From Paragordius varius (Eukaryota > Nematomorpha): 64,000 nucleotides of DNA. The stretch covers positions 2,294,001 to 2,358,000 of the forward strand of contig OZ176059.1 in the NCBI GenBank assembly GCA_964247055.1, given 5' to 3'. The notes beneath the pieces are model-generated. The model ran no database searches, was not told the origin of the DNA, and was given only the letters and a program-made list of their open reading frames with translations. This document shows, one piece after another, positions 14,251 through 23,417 of the stretch (position 1 is its first letter; each line of letters opens with the position of its first letter). The translations under genes were made by a program, and so were the position numbers.

Positions 14251-17200
14251 GCTCGCTAAATAATAAGACGCATTTTATAAAAAGGCCAAAAAACAGTAAA
14301 CAATTAATTTATTAACAATTCTTAAAAAAATGATAAAAAAACAGTAAAAAATTAAAATTTATTAACGATTCTTAAAAAAAACAAAAATATAAGAAAAAAT
14401 TAATCAATAAATGATAAAATAAATTATACATTAATTAAAGTAAAAATATTAAATTACGGACGGGTCAACCACCAATTTACGTTGAAGAGTTTGAGATTTT
14501 TGTAAGGCTTCTATATCACGTTTCAATTCATTCAAATGTTCGGTTAAATCCTTTTTTCATTTATTAATTAAATAAAAAAATATTTTAAACATAGCTCGAA
14601 ATAAGTTAAATTAGGGAAAAAAGATATTTCACTTTTTACATGGGATTATTAAACAAATAAATATTTAAGAAAATATATATATATATATATGTATCTAAAA
14701 AAGTTAGGGAAAATAAATATCGAGAAATTATAAATGCGGTTCAAATACATTGAAAAAAATTTTTTTTATATATTTTAACCAGCTATTAGCACTAAAAAAT
14801 TAAAATGTTTTTTCATTAGGCTTTTTATTAAACGCGTATATCATTTCATTTCGATATCAATATTCCTAAAGTTTTTAACTATGGAATGATATATGATTCT
14901 TTAACATTTATAATTTGGTGTGCGTACACCGTGTAAAAATTAATTTATTTTTTTAAACTTTTTAAGTTATATATATATGTATATATGTAGCATAATCATG
15001 AAATAAAGAGATTTGCTTATTCAACACTATAGTAGGGCAATTTGCAACACACACAGTAGTGTATGGAAAAAAACACAGATTATTGAATAAACAATTATTT
15101 GCTTTCTTTTTCTACTGTGTTTTAAAAATTGTCCAACTATAGTGTGAAATAAGCAACTATTAAAAGAATCATTGTATATGAAGTTTAAAATAAAAAGTTT
15201 TTCAAAAAGTTAAGATTTAATTTTAAAAATAACTAAAAAACAGAAAAAAATAATTATTACCAATATTTGTTCCAAAGCTTTAGCTAACACATCGTAAGAG
15301 GAAGTCGACACAGGTGTATACCTTTTTAGCTCCTATAGTTACATACATATATTTATATATAAAAAAGCGAAAACTCAAAATATATTAACATAAAACATCA
15401 TCTCCCCATAAAGACCTTTATATCAAAAAAACGGCGTTAAATAAACTAAATAGCTTTTGATAGATATTACATTGTTCAAATACCCTTAAACATTTCAAAT
15501 TCACGCTTAAAAATTTCAAATTCACACTGAAATAAATTATTTGTTTTTTAAGGTTAAAAAATTGAAGGTATTTTTATATATTTATTAAAAAAATTGTATT
15601 AAATAATAATACTGAAAATATAATAAATGCCATAAAGATATATTTTATATAATGAGTATTATTAGTTGGAAAACACATAATTTATTTTTAGGGCAAATTT
15701 GAATTGTTTAAGGGTAAATTTGAATTGTTCAAGGGATTTGAATTGTTTAATGGGAATTTGAACTGTAAATGGTCTATATATTTCAATTAAGAAAGAAAAT
15801 AATGTTGTTTTAAAATAATTAAAAAAATGGGTGAAAATCTGAATAAAAAAATGGTGTTGTCATCACATATAAATGACATATCGTAAAAGTGATTGTGCTA
15901 AAAATTATTGGAAATATGTAAAATTACTCACTACAGTATACATTTTAATTTTGTGGGCAATTCGCAACACACAGTAGTGTATGGAAAAAACAACAGTGGA
16001 AAAAACAATATAATCCTTTCTTTTTTTCCATATGTTACTGTTGTGTTGCGAATTTCCCTATTATATAAAATATGTAAAATTACTATAGTTATAAAGCTGC
16101 ATACTACAATGGTATTGAACAACAAAAATTATTTTGAAAAAATAAAAAAAAAGCAAAAAATACGATAAAAAATAAATTATGTTGTAAAATACAGTGTGCA
16201 TTTTAATGGTTGCTTATTTCACACTATAGTTGGGCAATTTATACCACCCGAGTGTATGGAAAAAAAGAAAGAAAAAAACTGTTTATTCGCATTTTGTTGT
16301 TTTTTCCATACACTAGTGTGTTGCAAATTGCCCATATATATTGTGAAATAAGCAACCATTAAAATGCATACTGTAATGTATTAATAAAAAATTTAAGATA
16401 TAGATCTGATACATAAATAAAAACTTTTTAATATAAAAAAAATAACCAAAAACAACTTAATTTTTTGCATATATATATATTTTCTTATGTAATTCGAATT
16501 TTGAAATCGAGCTAAGTATTAGTAGCAAGTTAAAATATCCAAAAAATACGAAAATTATATAAACTAGAAAATCTATATTTTAGACCCTAAATTTGGTATA
16601 TATTATGTATATATATATACTTTAAGTAAAATATGATAACGTAGGATTCTTTGCAGAGGTAAGGCAATTAAATCGCGTAAATGGAATTTCGCTTGAGTAG
16701 CCTTATTTTGACAATCCTGTTGTTCCGTTATAAGAAAAATGAATATTGAGAAACTTTATGAAAACACTAGCTAAACTAGATATAAAAAATAAAATTGAAT
16801 TAAAAAATATATATATATATATATTTTTGTCTGTATAATTTCAATTTTTACCGTGTAAAATAATTACATTAATAAGCTAAAATGGGCCTATAACGTTTAA
16901 AAAGATTATACCTAAACAGTCGTATATATATTATTTATTAAATTTAAGAGCCTAAATTTTCCCAAAATATTTTTACTGATAAAATGATAAAACAATAAAA
17001 TTACTTGTACACGTTTAGATGGATAAATTAGTAATTTAAAAAAATTTAAAACCCAAACAAATATCAATGTCAATAAATAAATTTTATTAATAATGTATCT
17101 AGATAATTGAGTTTTATAATATACCATTTACAATTCAAATTCACCCTTAAACAATTCGAATTCACTTTCAAATAAATGACATGTTATTTAAGATTAAAAA

Positions 17201-17997
17201 TTACCCATTAAAAAATGAAATTCTGCATAAAATTAAGATAATACTAAAAAAATAATAAAACTATGCCATAAAGATATATTTCATATTAATAATAAGTTAT
17301 ATATTAGTTCGAACACACATAATTTATTTTTAGGGTGAATTTGAATTGTTCAGGGGTAAATTTGAATTTTAAATGGTATATTTAAAATATATACATAATG
17401 CATTTTAATGGTTGCTTATTTCACATTATAGTAAGGCAATTCGCAACACAGTAGTGTATGGAAAAAAAGAACAAAATATTGAATAAACAATTATATCCTT
17501 TCTTTTTTCCATAAACTACTGTGTATAGTGTGAAATAAGCAACCATTAAAATGCCTACTAAAATTTTAAAAAGGAAAAATTTTAAGGACTGCTGAAAGCT
17601 AATAAATTCAAATATATCGTAGACTTTTAAAATAATAATAATAATACAAATATATGGTAAAAACTACATAAATTTTTAATATAAAATATATAATATTAAC
17701 CGCTAAAAAATTAAGATTTCCTACGCAAAACACAACTGTTTTTTATAGTTTGAATCAAGTAACTTATTATATAATTTTGTCGTTTGGTTATTAAACAAGC
17801 CATAAAAAACGTAAAAAACCGTCTAAAATCTTTTTGGGCAAAAATAGATAAATGTGATTTCAAAAAAAAAACGTAGCAAATTTTATCCATATTTAACCGC
17901 TAAAATTAAGGCTTATAAGCTTTAAAAATTTCTAAAAACGGTTAAAAATCCATATTTAACGCTAAATACTTGAAATCACCCGAAAAACTATTTTAAA

Positions 17998-18036
<39 letters not shown>

Positions 18037-19430
18037 AAATTTCAAAAATTCATGCTTATATTGTCTAAAACTTTAACACTAACTGTAAAATAAAAACCAT
18101 ACCCAAAACACAGTTGAAAATTTTTCATTAGTTGCAATCAGGTGTGTTAAATGTTTGATTGCTGGGCCCAAATTAACACAATATTCCCCGTAGATCATAA
18201 ATTGGTCCATATATTGTAAAAAAACTTGACCAACACTTAATGTATCATGATTTTTATCATTAAAATTAAGGTTAAGTTTAGGGTTAATGCTGCTATTGTT
18301 TAAAAAGGCTGTAGAGCTTTCATAAGGGATGGTTTGTGTTAATTGTTCCAAAAATGAATCATGTATTCCAATTATATCCTAAAAATAAAGTAAAACATAT
18401 TTACAGTCATTTACACTTTATTTTATTTAAAATTTACTTTTTTTTCATTAAATGGGTAAAAATAGTTGGTAAAGAATGGAAAAACAAGAGCTCTCTGGTA
18501 TTAATCATATCATATTAGTTGGAAAAATTAAAAGAAGTGTGGGGGAAGGGCGTCGGAAATCTTTGGTAAAAAATGAAAATCTTAAAATATTAATTGCGTT
18601 TTTATGTGTGTTAAAAAAAGGAATTATTTTATTTAAAATGAATTGATTTTAAATTAATTAATTAATTATAAATCTTATTATTTTGTTCAGCTAATATGAA
18701 AAAAAAATTTTTTTTCAAACATTTTTTTTCTAGAAAAAGCGAATAAAAAGAATGGATGGAAAACCGGAACCGTTTTTGTAAAACAACAAATTAATTTTTA
18801 GGAGTTTAATCAATTTTTTTAAAAAAGTTTAATATATTCCTTGCGTTATATTATTTTGCATTTTTTGATTACGAAAAACTAAATAATACAATAAAACTTT
18901 ACGGTATATATTATAATCCTTTTTTCCACCATTTATACAAAGACAATATAAAAATAATTTTAGATTATCAATATATTTCAATAAAAATCCCTAAAACTAA
19001 CGATAAAACTGAACATTTTTAGTACCCAAAAAATCTTATTTAAAAAAAATTTCAATGAATATTTAACAGTTAACTTGAAGAGATAAATAAAATAGAATGA
19101 AAGGTACTTTTTTGCGGGTTAAAATAGCATTTCATAATTTTATTTAAAAAATTTTTATGTGGTAATTATTAAAAAATTTTAACAAAAAATTTAAAATCAA
19201 TAATTTGTGTGCAAAAAACTAAAAAATAATATATTATACTTCAATCCTACCAAATATTTTGTTGATATCTTGATGGCTTAACACGGGCCTAATTTTGTCC
19301 AGAAAATCCTAAAAAAACGTAAAATTATCATTAATATTGGTAATAATTGCACATGCGAAATCAAAAAAAAACTATATTATATATATAAATTAATTTATTA
19401 TTATTAATAAAAAAAATATGAATAAAAAGA

Positions 19431-19463
<33 letters not shown>

Positions 19464-22400
19464 TATAAAAGGAACAATATTTTTTATTCCTTAATTTTTT
19501 CTCTATATAAACTATAAAACCATTTTACCAATTAACATCTCTATTCCTTATTTAACAAAGGAAAAATAATAAGTGGTTTAAACTAAAATTATAATTATAG
19601 GATTATCTTTAAGTTTGGTTTGTCTTTATAAATAATTAATTAGTATAGTATAAAACCTTAACGACATCTTTTAAAGCTTTGACATAATTGGTTTCAGTAT
19701 TCAAAAGTTCATGAAAACAATGATCACGTTTACATTGAGGGGCAGGTAAGTTATTCTAAATCAAAATATGCACCACATATATACCATTTACAATTCAAAT
19801 TCACCCTTAAACAATTCGAATTCACCCTCCTTGAACAATTCAAATTCACCCTTGAACAAATCAAATTCACCCTCCTTGAACAATTCAAATTCACCCTTGT
19901 ATAAATTCACCCTTGAACAATTTGAATTCCGCCTTGAATAATTCAAATTCACCCTTGAACAATTCAAATTTACCATCGAACAATTCAAATTCACCCTTGT
20001 ACAATTCAAATTCACCCTCCTTGAACAATTCAAATTCACCCTCCTTGAACAATTCAAATTTATCCTTGAACAATTCGAATTCACCCTCAAAATAAATTAT
20101 GTGTTTTCGGGATAATATAAATCATCATTAATATATAAAATATATTTTTACGACATTGTTTATTATGTTTTCATTATATTTATTTTAAAAAGAATTGTAT
20201 AATTTAAAAATATTATAAAATAAAGGTTATTTTTTAATCTTAAAAAACACCTAATTTATTTTAGGGTAAATTTGAAATGTTCGAGGGTGAATTTGAATTT
20301 TTCAAGGGTGAATTTGAACTGTAAATGGTATATATAAAATATTTTTAAAAATATACGGTATTATAAATTTTTTATCAGGAAAATTGTAATAATGTTATAT
20401 ATATAATCCTGCCAAAAATACTTAAAAATCAAAACATTTCATGTATATCGAACTATTACTCTCAAAAATTATTTTTGAATTCCTCAACCAATGAGTGAGA
20501 TTGAATTTTAGTATAAAATTTAAGAAAAAAATGTATCTTTTTGGCAAAAACCATTTTTTAAAATATATAATTTTATTTAAAATAAATATTAATACAATCT
20601 TATTAAAGCAAAACTAAATCTAAAACTAATATTCATAGTCATCTGTGAGTTAATTAAATAGCCCGAAATTTGATTGAAATGTAGAGTGTATATTTTAAAT
20701 TAATATATATATTAATCACAATTTTAAATTTGATATATTATTAAGGGCTCTTAAATGTAAATTATAGGTGTGATTAAGGTATATAGTTTTGAGTGTTTAA
20801 TAAACAAAATAAATTAAAATATACAATTGTTAAAATGTACAAAGGTATAATTTTAAAGTGTTTAAGGGTAACTTACAATAAATAAATTTTGGGTGATATT
20901 AATATTTTTAAGGATATATATTTTAACCATTTAATAGGTTTAAAAGAAATTAAAATACTTTTTGGCTTGCTTATTAAAATCAATCTTGCTCAAGTATAAT
21001 AAAGTATAATAATAATAAAAGGTATATTAAGGGTGTTTTAAAGGGTTAATTTTATTAACAAAATATATTCGGAAATTACTTTAAATGTATTGTTACGTTT
21101 AAGTGTACACAATTCCTCGTATATATCCTCAGTTATACTATCATTATTATTAAGAATTGTATTATTAACATTATTTGAATTTGTAGGGCCATTTTCTGTT
21201 ACCATAGCTATATTGGTAGTTGTTTCCATTCGAATTAAATTCTGGTTGTTTTTAATACCATGATGAGGTGAATTGATAAAAATTCCCAAACTAGTTAACA
21301 TAATAATGTATAATATATAAATATCAGTTATATCAGAAGCAAAAGCTTCTTTTATTTATTAAAAATTATTTTTTTGTATTCTTTAATTTACAGTCAGGCA
21401 TCCTTTATTTTATCAAAAAAATTATTTTTTTTCGTTAAATGGGTATAAATATTTGGTAAAGAATGGAAAAAACAAGAGCGCTATGGTAATTCGTATACTT
21501 TTTTAATGATATGATATTGTTAATACCATAGAGATCTTGTTTTTTCCATTCTTTACCAAATATTTATACCCATTTAACGAAAAAATAAATTTTTGATAAA
21601 ATAAAGGATACATGACTTTACTAGAATATCTATCATTGCTTCATTTATTGTTTGTGAATTTTAGATCATAAAAATTTTGTATATCGATAATTTAGTTAGA
21701 TATACATGATAATATATATAATATCCTTAAATGCTTGTATTTGTTATAATAAAACTATTTATAACAGGGGGTGCTCAACACGCTTTTTTTCGGTACGCAA
21801 ATGTGCTCTAAAAAATGTTAAAATAAAAAATTGAATTTTAATAAATGATATACAGTTAATTAGAAGATATATCATCCAAAATTGTGCTCAAAAATCGAAA
21901 AAAAACCAAAAATTGTAAAAGCAGATGCGAAGGTAAATGCGTTAAACACCCCTGCATTTATAAATTAAAAAAATGAAAAAATAGAACTATTATCAAAAAA
22001 CAATTCAACGAAGACCCATTTGTCTTAAATAAAAAATAAAAATATTTTGTTTCAAACTTTATTTTTTCGAAAAATACTGAATCTGAAACCGAACTAGGAA
22101 AAAAATTTGAGCCAAAAACGGTTTCAGTTAAATCCTTACATATGTATAAAATTTAAAATTATCGCCTGTTTAGGATTGACGTGATGAATTTGCTGTAATT
22201 AAATATTCGTCTGCCTATGTAAGACTATCTATTAGTATAACTAATGAAGACGTATGAAATAAGCATGTAAAGCCTAAATATACATTTTTATCAATAACGC
22301 GTAATTAATAAGTAAAACCTTACTAAAATCAAACAAAAACATATTCTCCATATTATGCAAGAAGTATTTTTAAAAACTGTTACTAATGAAACCATTTGAC

Positions 22401-23417
22401 TTTGAATAAAACATAAATATTATAAATCTTAACCATCTAAACATGGTTAAATTTGCCTGATAAGGTCGACGATCGATGTATATTACGAAAACAATTAAAT
22501 AACAAAGATGGAATGATTGATAGTGCACGAAACTTGTAAGCTTAACAATGCTTACTAATGGGTGCGATCGTCATGAATGTTATTATAAAGTTAACAATAA
22601 AAAACCATTATAGAACAACTAAGGAATCCAAAAACGAGTTCTTACCTCTTAAAATGTAATACCTTAAAATCTGGCTTAATATAAATCATAACGTCACTTT
22701 AGTAGACACCTATTATCACAAACGTAGGCTTGAAAGAGTACAAAAGCCGTTAGATCGATATATTTCCCACACCCTTGGTTAAATCAACAAAATTCATAGT
22801 TAAGTATTTGTTTATATCCTCTGTAATTTTAAAGTACCAAATAAAATTTTGATTTCTTGCATATGGGCTTGTTCTACTAAAAAATGTTTGACCATTATCC
22901 TTTCCAAACAAACTAATTCCTAGTGCCACTAATGTTTGATTAATAACTCATTTAAAAAAACATAAAATTCTTTAATGAATTAATATATAGTTATTTTAAG
23001 GGCTGCCATTGGATGGTAGCGGCACGGTTTGATTTTATTGGCCCATTTTTGTGTTTAAATCAATATTAGGGTTTTTTATGTTGATTTAGACTTTTTACAA
23101 ACAGCCAATTATTCTGATGATGTTGTTATTATACGATATGCGGTTCACACAATAAAAAGCCGTTATATCAATGAGCAATTTTAAACTTTTTTGAAAGTTT
23201 TTAAGCTAAAAGTTATATTTTCACAAATACTTTTGATTCTTTCATCCTAAGTTTTTACGCCAGAATCATATAATGGTAAAATTATATGAAAATATTAAAA
23301 ATATTTTTTTTTGTTTAAAAAACTTTAAAATTAAAAAATTTACTTATTAATTTCTTCCAGTTCTTTGTATCCTTCAGTATTGATCATTGAGTTTATCGTG
23401 TAAAGTGCGGTTAAAAA
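4077..23417 (-). CDS. VAV: Vav-like Rho-family guanine nucleotide exchange factor (CH end - acidic - DH - PH - C1), 17 exons, N-terminus missing
   Basis: Vav proteins activate Rho/Rac GTPases under tyrosine-kinase control. Exons (high to low, minus strand): 23417-23344, 21290-21080, 19755-19657, 19308-19240, 18378-18103, 16716-16621, 15332-15261, 14550-14458, 13150-13056, 12321-12273, 11792-11551, 9432-9315, 7200-7145, 6498-6299, 5071-5015, 4405-4283, 4108-4077. All have GT-AG junctions and matching phases; the sum, 1962 nt, is exactly 654 codons including the stop. Order: end of the CH domain, acidic segment with EDIYEEL, DH domain, PH domain starting YAFLFDQSLIYCK, C1 zinc finger, short tail. 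The first CH exons, expected above 23.4 kb, were not found, and no SH3-SH2-SH3 is visible downstream. Introns of 0.2-2.4 kb hold MITE copies. A minus-strand AATAAA lies at 4003-4008. Family assignment is firm; exons 17 and 1 are the weakest. Confidence 0.85.
4731..5012. mobile_element. family-A MITE in Vav intron 15, next to the donor site
   Basis: Ends TATAATTCAAATTCACCC and the inverted GGGTGATTATGAATTGTAAATTGTATATAA; centre AACTCATCTC...CATAATTTATTT is shared with other copies. On the minus strand its end lies only a few bases after the donor GTATAC of the 5071-5015 exon. Confidence 0.6.
5107..5310. mobile_element. family-H-like MITE
   Basis: ACTAGGGAATTTCGCAACAC and GTGTATGGG..., inverted CATACACTACTGTTATG...CCCCTACTATAGTG. 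More distant copies with TAGCGTA cores lie at about 41141-41271, 45056-45240 and 62455-62640. Confidence 0.5.
5743..6040. mobile_element. family-G palindromic MITE
   Basis: AAATTGAAATTATACGGGC...AAATATAAAGACAGA on the left; inverted CGCCGTATAATTTTAATTTT on the right. Flanked by (TA)n runs on both sides. Lies in the Vav intron between exons 14 and 15. Confidence 0.6.
6531..6804. mobile_element. family-A MITE, worn copy
   Basis: Contains CAATTCAAATTACCCTCG, TCTTTATGGCATAGTTTATG and the right end GGAGGGTGAATTC...GTATAAATGGTATATA. It lies about 30 bp upstream of Vav exon 14. Confidence 0.6.
7145..13150 (-). CDS. VAV: Vav exons 9-13: PH domain with a large Asn/Ser-rich insertion
   Basis: Exon 13150-13056 contains GRLYTEGELKIKS (human GRPKIDGELKITS). 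The next, 12321-12273, is only 49 nt and encodes YAFLFDQSLIYCKLPK (human YAFLLDKALLICKRRG). Exon 11792-11551 continues with KYGIKEQICLKNFRLE (human YDLKDFVNLHSFQV), then about 55 residues rich in Asn, Ser and Thr. Exons 9432-9315 and 7200-7145 are placed here by splice sites and phase; the second reads SKWAYPWVMISNKNPG, reminiscent of the human KKWSHMFLLIEDQG strand. The insertion between the third strand and this strand, about 95 residues, has no counterpart in human Vav1. Exon 9432-9315 resembles nothing I know and is accepted only because its acceptor, donor and both phases fit. Confidence 0.7.
7557..8897. mobile_element. family-D MITE with a different 21-bp array
   Basis: Ends CCATTTTTCATGCAAAAACA and TTTTTGCATGAAAAATGG flanked by TA. 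Each arm has about 11 units of ACATTTTTTCAAGCAAACGC plus one base, inverted between arms. The 830-bp core contains a stray family-B end (about 7960-8020). Same architecture as A and B but an unrelated array sequence. Confidence 0.8.
8978..9288. mobile_element. family-A MITE, intact ends
   Basis: Starts TA-CCATTTACAATTCAAATTC and ends GAACTGTAAATGG-TA, with two to three 21-bp units per arm and the family core (TTTTTATGGCATGGTTTATT). On the minus strand its end is 25 nt downstream of the donor of the 9432-9315 Vav exon. Confidence 0.8.
10480..11399. mobile_element. family-B MITE with long 21-bp tandem arrays at both ends
   Basis: Outer ends CCATTTACACTTCAAGAGTG and CACTCTTGAAGTGTAAATGG, flanked by TA. 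Next to each end are about 11 near-identical 21-bp units (TTCAAGTTGGTCCTTGAACAA), inverted on the other side, enclosing a core of about 420 bp. Because the unit is seven codons without stops in several frames, spurious 70-120 aa repeat ORFs appear on both strands. It sits in the Vav intron between the 11792 and 9432 exons. Confidence 0.85.
11949..12240. mobile_element. family-G palindromic MITE adjacent to Vav exon 10
   Basis: TACAGTAAAAACTGAAATTA to TTTACTTTTTATTGTA, arms about 90 bp. It ends 33 bp from the donor of the 12321-12273 exon, separated only by a TA run. Confidence 0.65.
12732..13026. mobile_element. family-G palindromic MITE, intact ends
   Basis: TA-CAGTAAAAATTGAAATTA ... TAAAATTTTATTTTTACTG-TA; arms about 95 bp with the landmarks ATAAAGACAAATATTTTTTC and GGTTGTC. 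Best complete copy in the window. Ends 30 bp from the 13056 donor. Confidence 0.75.
13262..13900. mobile_element. family-G MITE split by a family-A insertion
   Basis: Left arm ATTATACGGACAAAAAGTAA, right arm TTTTGTCCGTATAGTTTCAA; the intervening 13368-13684 is the inserted family-A element. Confidence 0.65.
13368..13684. mobile_element. family-A MITE nested in a family-G MITE
   Basis: Intact ends CCATTTACAATTC and GAACTGTAAATGG. The flanking DNA on both sides belongs to one family-G element (about 13262-13900), which it splits, so A moved after G. Confidence 0.75.
14458..19755 (-). CDS. VAV: Vav exons 3-8: DH (Dbl homology) catalytic domain
   Basis: Six exons encode the helical RhoGEF domain. 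Exon 19755-19657 has the first conserved helix, with CFHELLNTETNYVKAL (human REIQQTEEKYTDTL). 19308-19240 has QDINKIFGRIE (human QDIEIIFINIE). 18378-18103 has VFLQYMDQFMIYGEYC (human VFIKYKERFLVYGRYC), with an Asn-rich insertion of roughly 25 residues just before it. 16716-16621 holds the GEF signature LRDLIALPLQRILRYHILLK (human LRDLLMVPMQRVLKYHLLLQ). 15332-15261 and 14550-14458 finish the long last helix with HLNELKRDIEAL. The catalytic core looks intact, so an active exchange factor is expected. The acceptor of exon 16716 is CAACAG; spacing across it equals human Vav1. Confidence 0.88.
15010..15180. mobile_element. family-H palindromic MITE
   Basis: Arms carry GGGCAATTTGCAACACAC and CAGTAGTGTATGGAAAAA, with inverted partners ending AGTGTGAAATAAGCAACTAT. 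Found in many near-copies here. Confidence 0.6.
15470..15772. mobile_element. family-A MITE, worn left end
   Basis: Right arm GGGTAAATTTGAATTGTTC...GAACTGTAAATGGT is clear; the left end CATTGTTCAAATACCC is damaged. Lies in the Vav intron upstream of the 15332 exon. Confidence 0.65.
15935..16070. mobile_element. family-H MITE, short copy
   Basis: GGGCAATTCGCAACACACAG...GTGTATGG and the inverted CCATATGTTACTGTTGTGTT. Outer ends are truncated. Confidence 0.5.
16190..16377. mobile_element. family-H MITE, complete copy
   Basis: TA-CAGTGTGCATTTTAATGG...GTGAAATAAGCAACCATTAA...GCATACTG-TA; arms about 80 bp, near-perfect palindrome. Confidence 0.7.
17124..17376. mobile_element. family-A MITE, short-armed copy
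   Basis: CCATTTACAATTCAAATTC to GAATTTTAAATGG with only one to two repeat units per arm, flanked by TA. Shares the core ATGCCATAAAGATATATTTC. Confidence 0.75.
17391..17553. mobile_element. family-H MITE, right after a family-A copy
   Basis: ATGCATTTTAATGGTTGC and the inverted GCAACCATTAAAATGCCTAC; centre contains TATTGAATAAACAATTATA. It lies 15 bp from the end of the 17124 element. Confidence 0.65.
18409..18520. mobile_element. family-F MITE, left half only
   Basis: CAGTCATTTACACTT to AGAGCTCTCTGGTATTAAT matches one arm of the copies at 814 and 21389; the second arm is missing. It lies in the Vav intron 31 nt upstream of the acceptor of the 18378 exon. Confidence 0.55.
19784..20328. mobile_element. 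family-A MITE with expanded left array
   Basis: The left arm (about 19792-20092) carries some 14 copies of the 21-bp unit ATTCAAATTCACCCTTGAAC, partly with CTCC or GTAC variants, while the right arm has only about three. This asymmetry shows the subterminal array can grow. The left end is 29 nt upstream of the acceptor of Vav exon 19755. Confidence 0.8.
21080..23417 (-). CDS. VAV: Vav exons 1-2 as found: end of CH domain and acidic/tyrosine segment
   Basis: Exon 23417-23344 reads TALYTINSM, matching the last CH helix of Vav (human VIYTLSALS), and ends in phase 2 at a GTAAAT donor. Exon 21290-21080 begins with the single base needed to close that codon and continues NNLGIFINSP, like human QNRGIMPFP, then an Asn/Thr-rich linker and EDIYEELCTLKR. 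In vertebrate Vav the equivalent tyrosines in the acidic region are phosphorylated to release autoinhibition of the DH domain; the single clear tyrosine here suggests the switch is kept. The CH exon is short (74 nt), so its identity rests on phase and weak similarity; the acidic exon is more secure because it leads directly into the DH exons. Confidence 0.65.
21389..21619. mobile_element. family-F palindromic MITE, second copy
   Basis: Same arms as the copy at 814: CAGTCAGGCATCC, then TTAAATGGGTATAAATATTT and AGAATGGAAAAAACAAGAGC, and the inverted partner ending CATGACTTTA. The copy is nearly complete and lies about 100 bp upstream of Vav exon 2, within the intron. Confidence 0.7.
21765..21955. 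mobile_element. hAT-like miniature element with 8-bp target duplication
   Basis: Ends CAGGGGGTGCTCAAC and GCGTTAAACACCCCTG are inverted; ATTTATAA occurs directly before (21757-21764) and after (21956-21963). An 8-bp duplication and CAGGG ends are hAT hallmarks. 190 bp, no coding. Confidence 0.75.

Noticed and set aside
16716-16727. A third non-canonical intron, in Vav, ending TTATAAC/GGAACAACAG
   Set aside because: Using the AG nine bases further in (CAACAG/GATTGT) gives a normal GT-AG intron with correct phase and exactly the human spacing.
22779-22965. Minus-strand open stretch with VALGISLFGKDNGQTFF
   Set aside because: Has an acceptor-like start but matches no family I know and does not fit between the neighbouring Vav exons in phase or homology.
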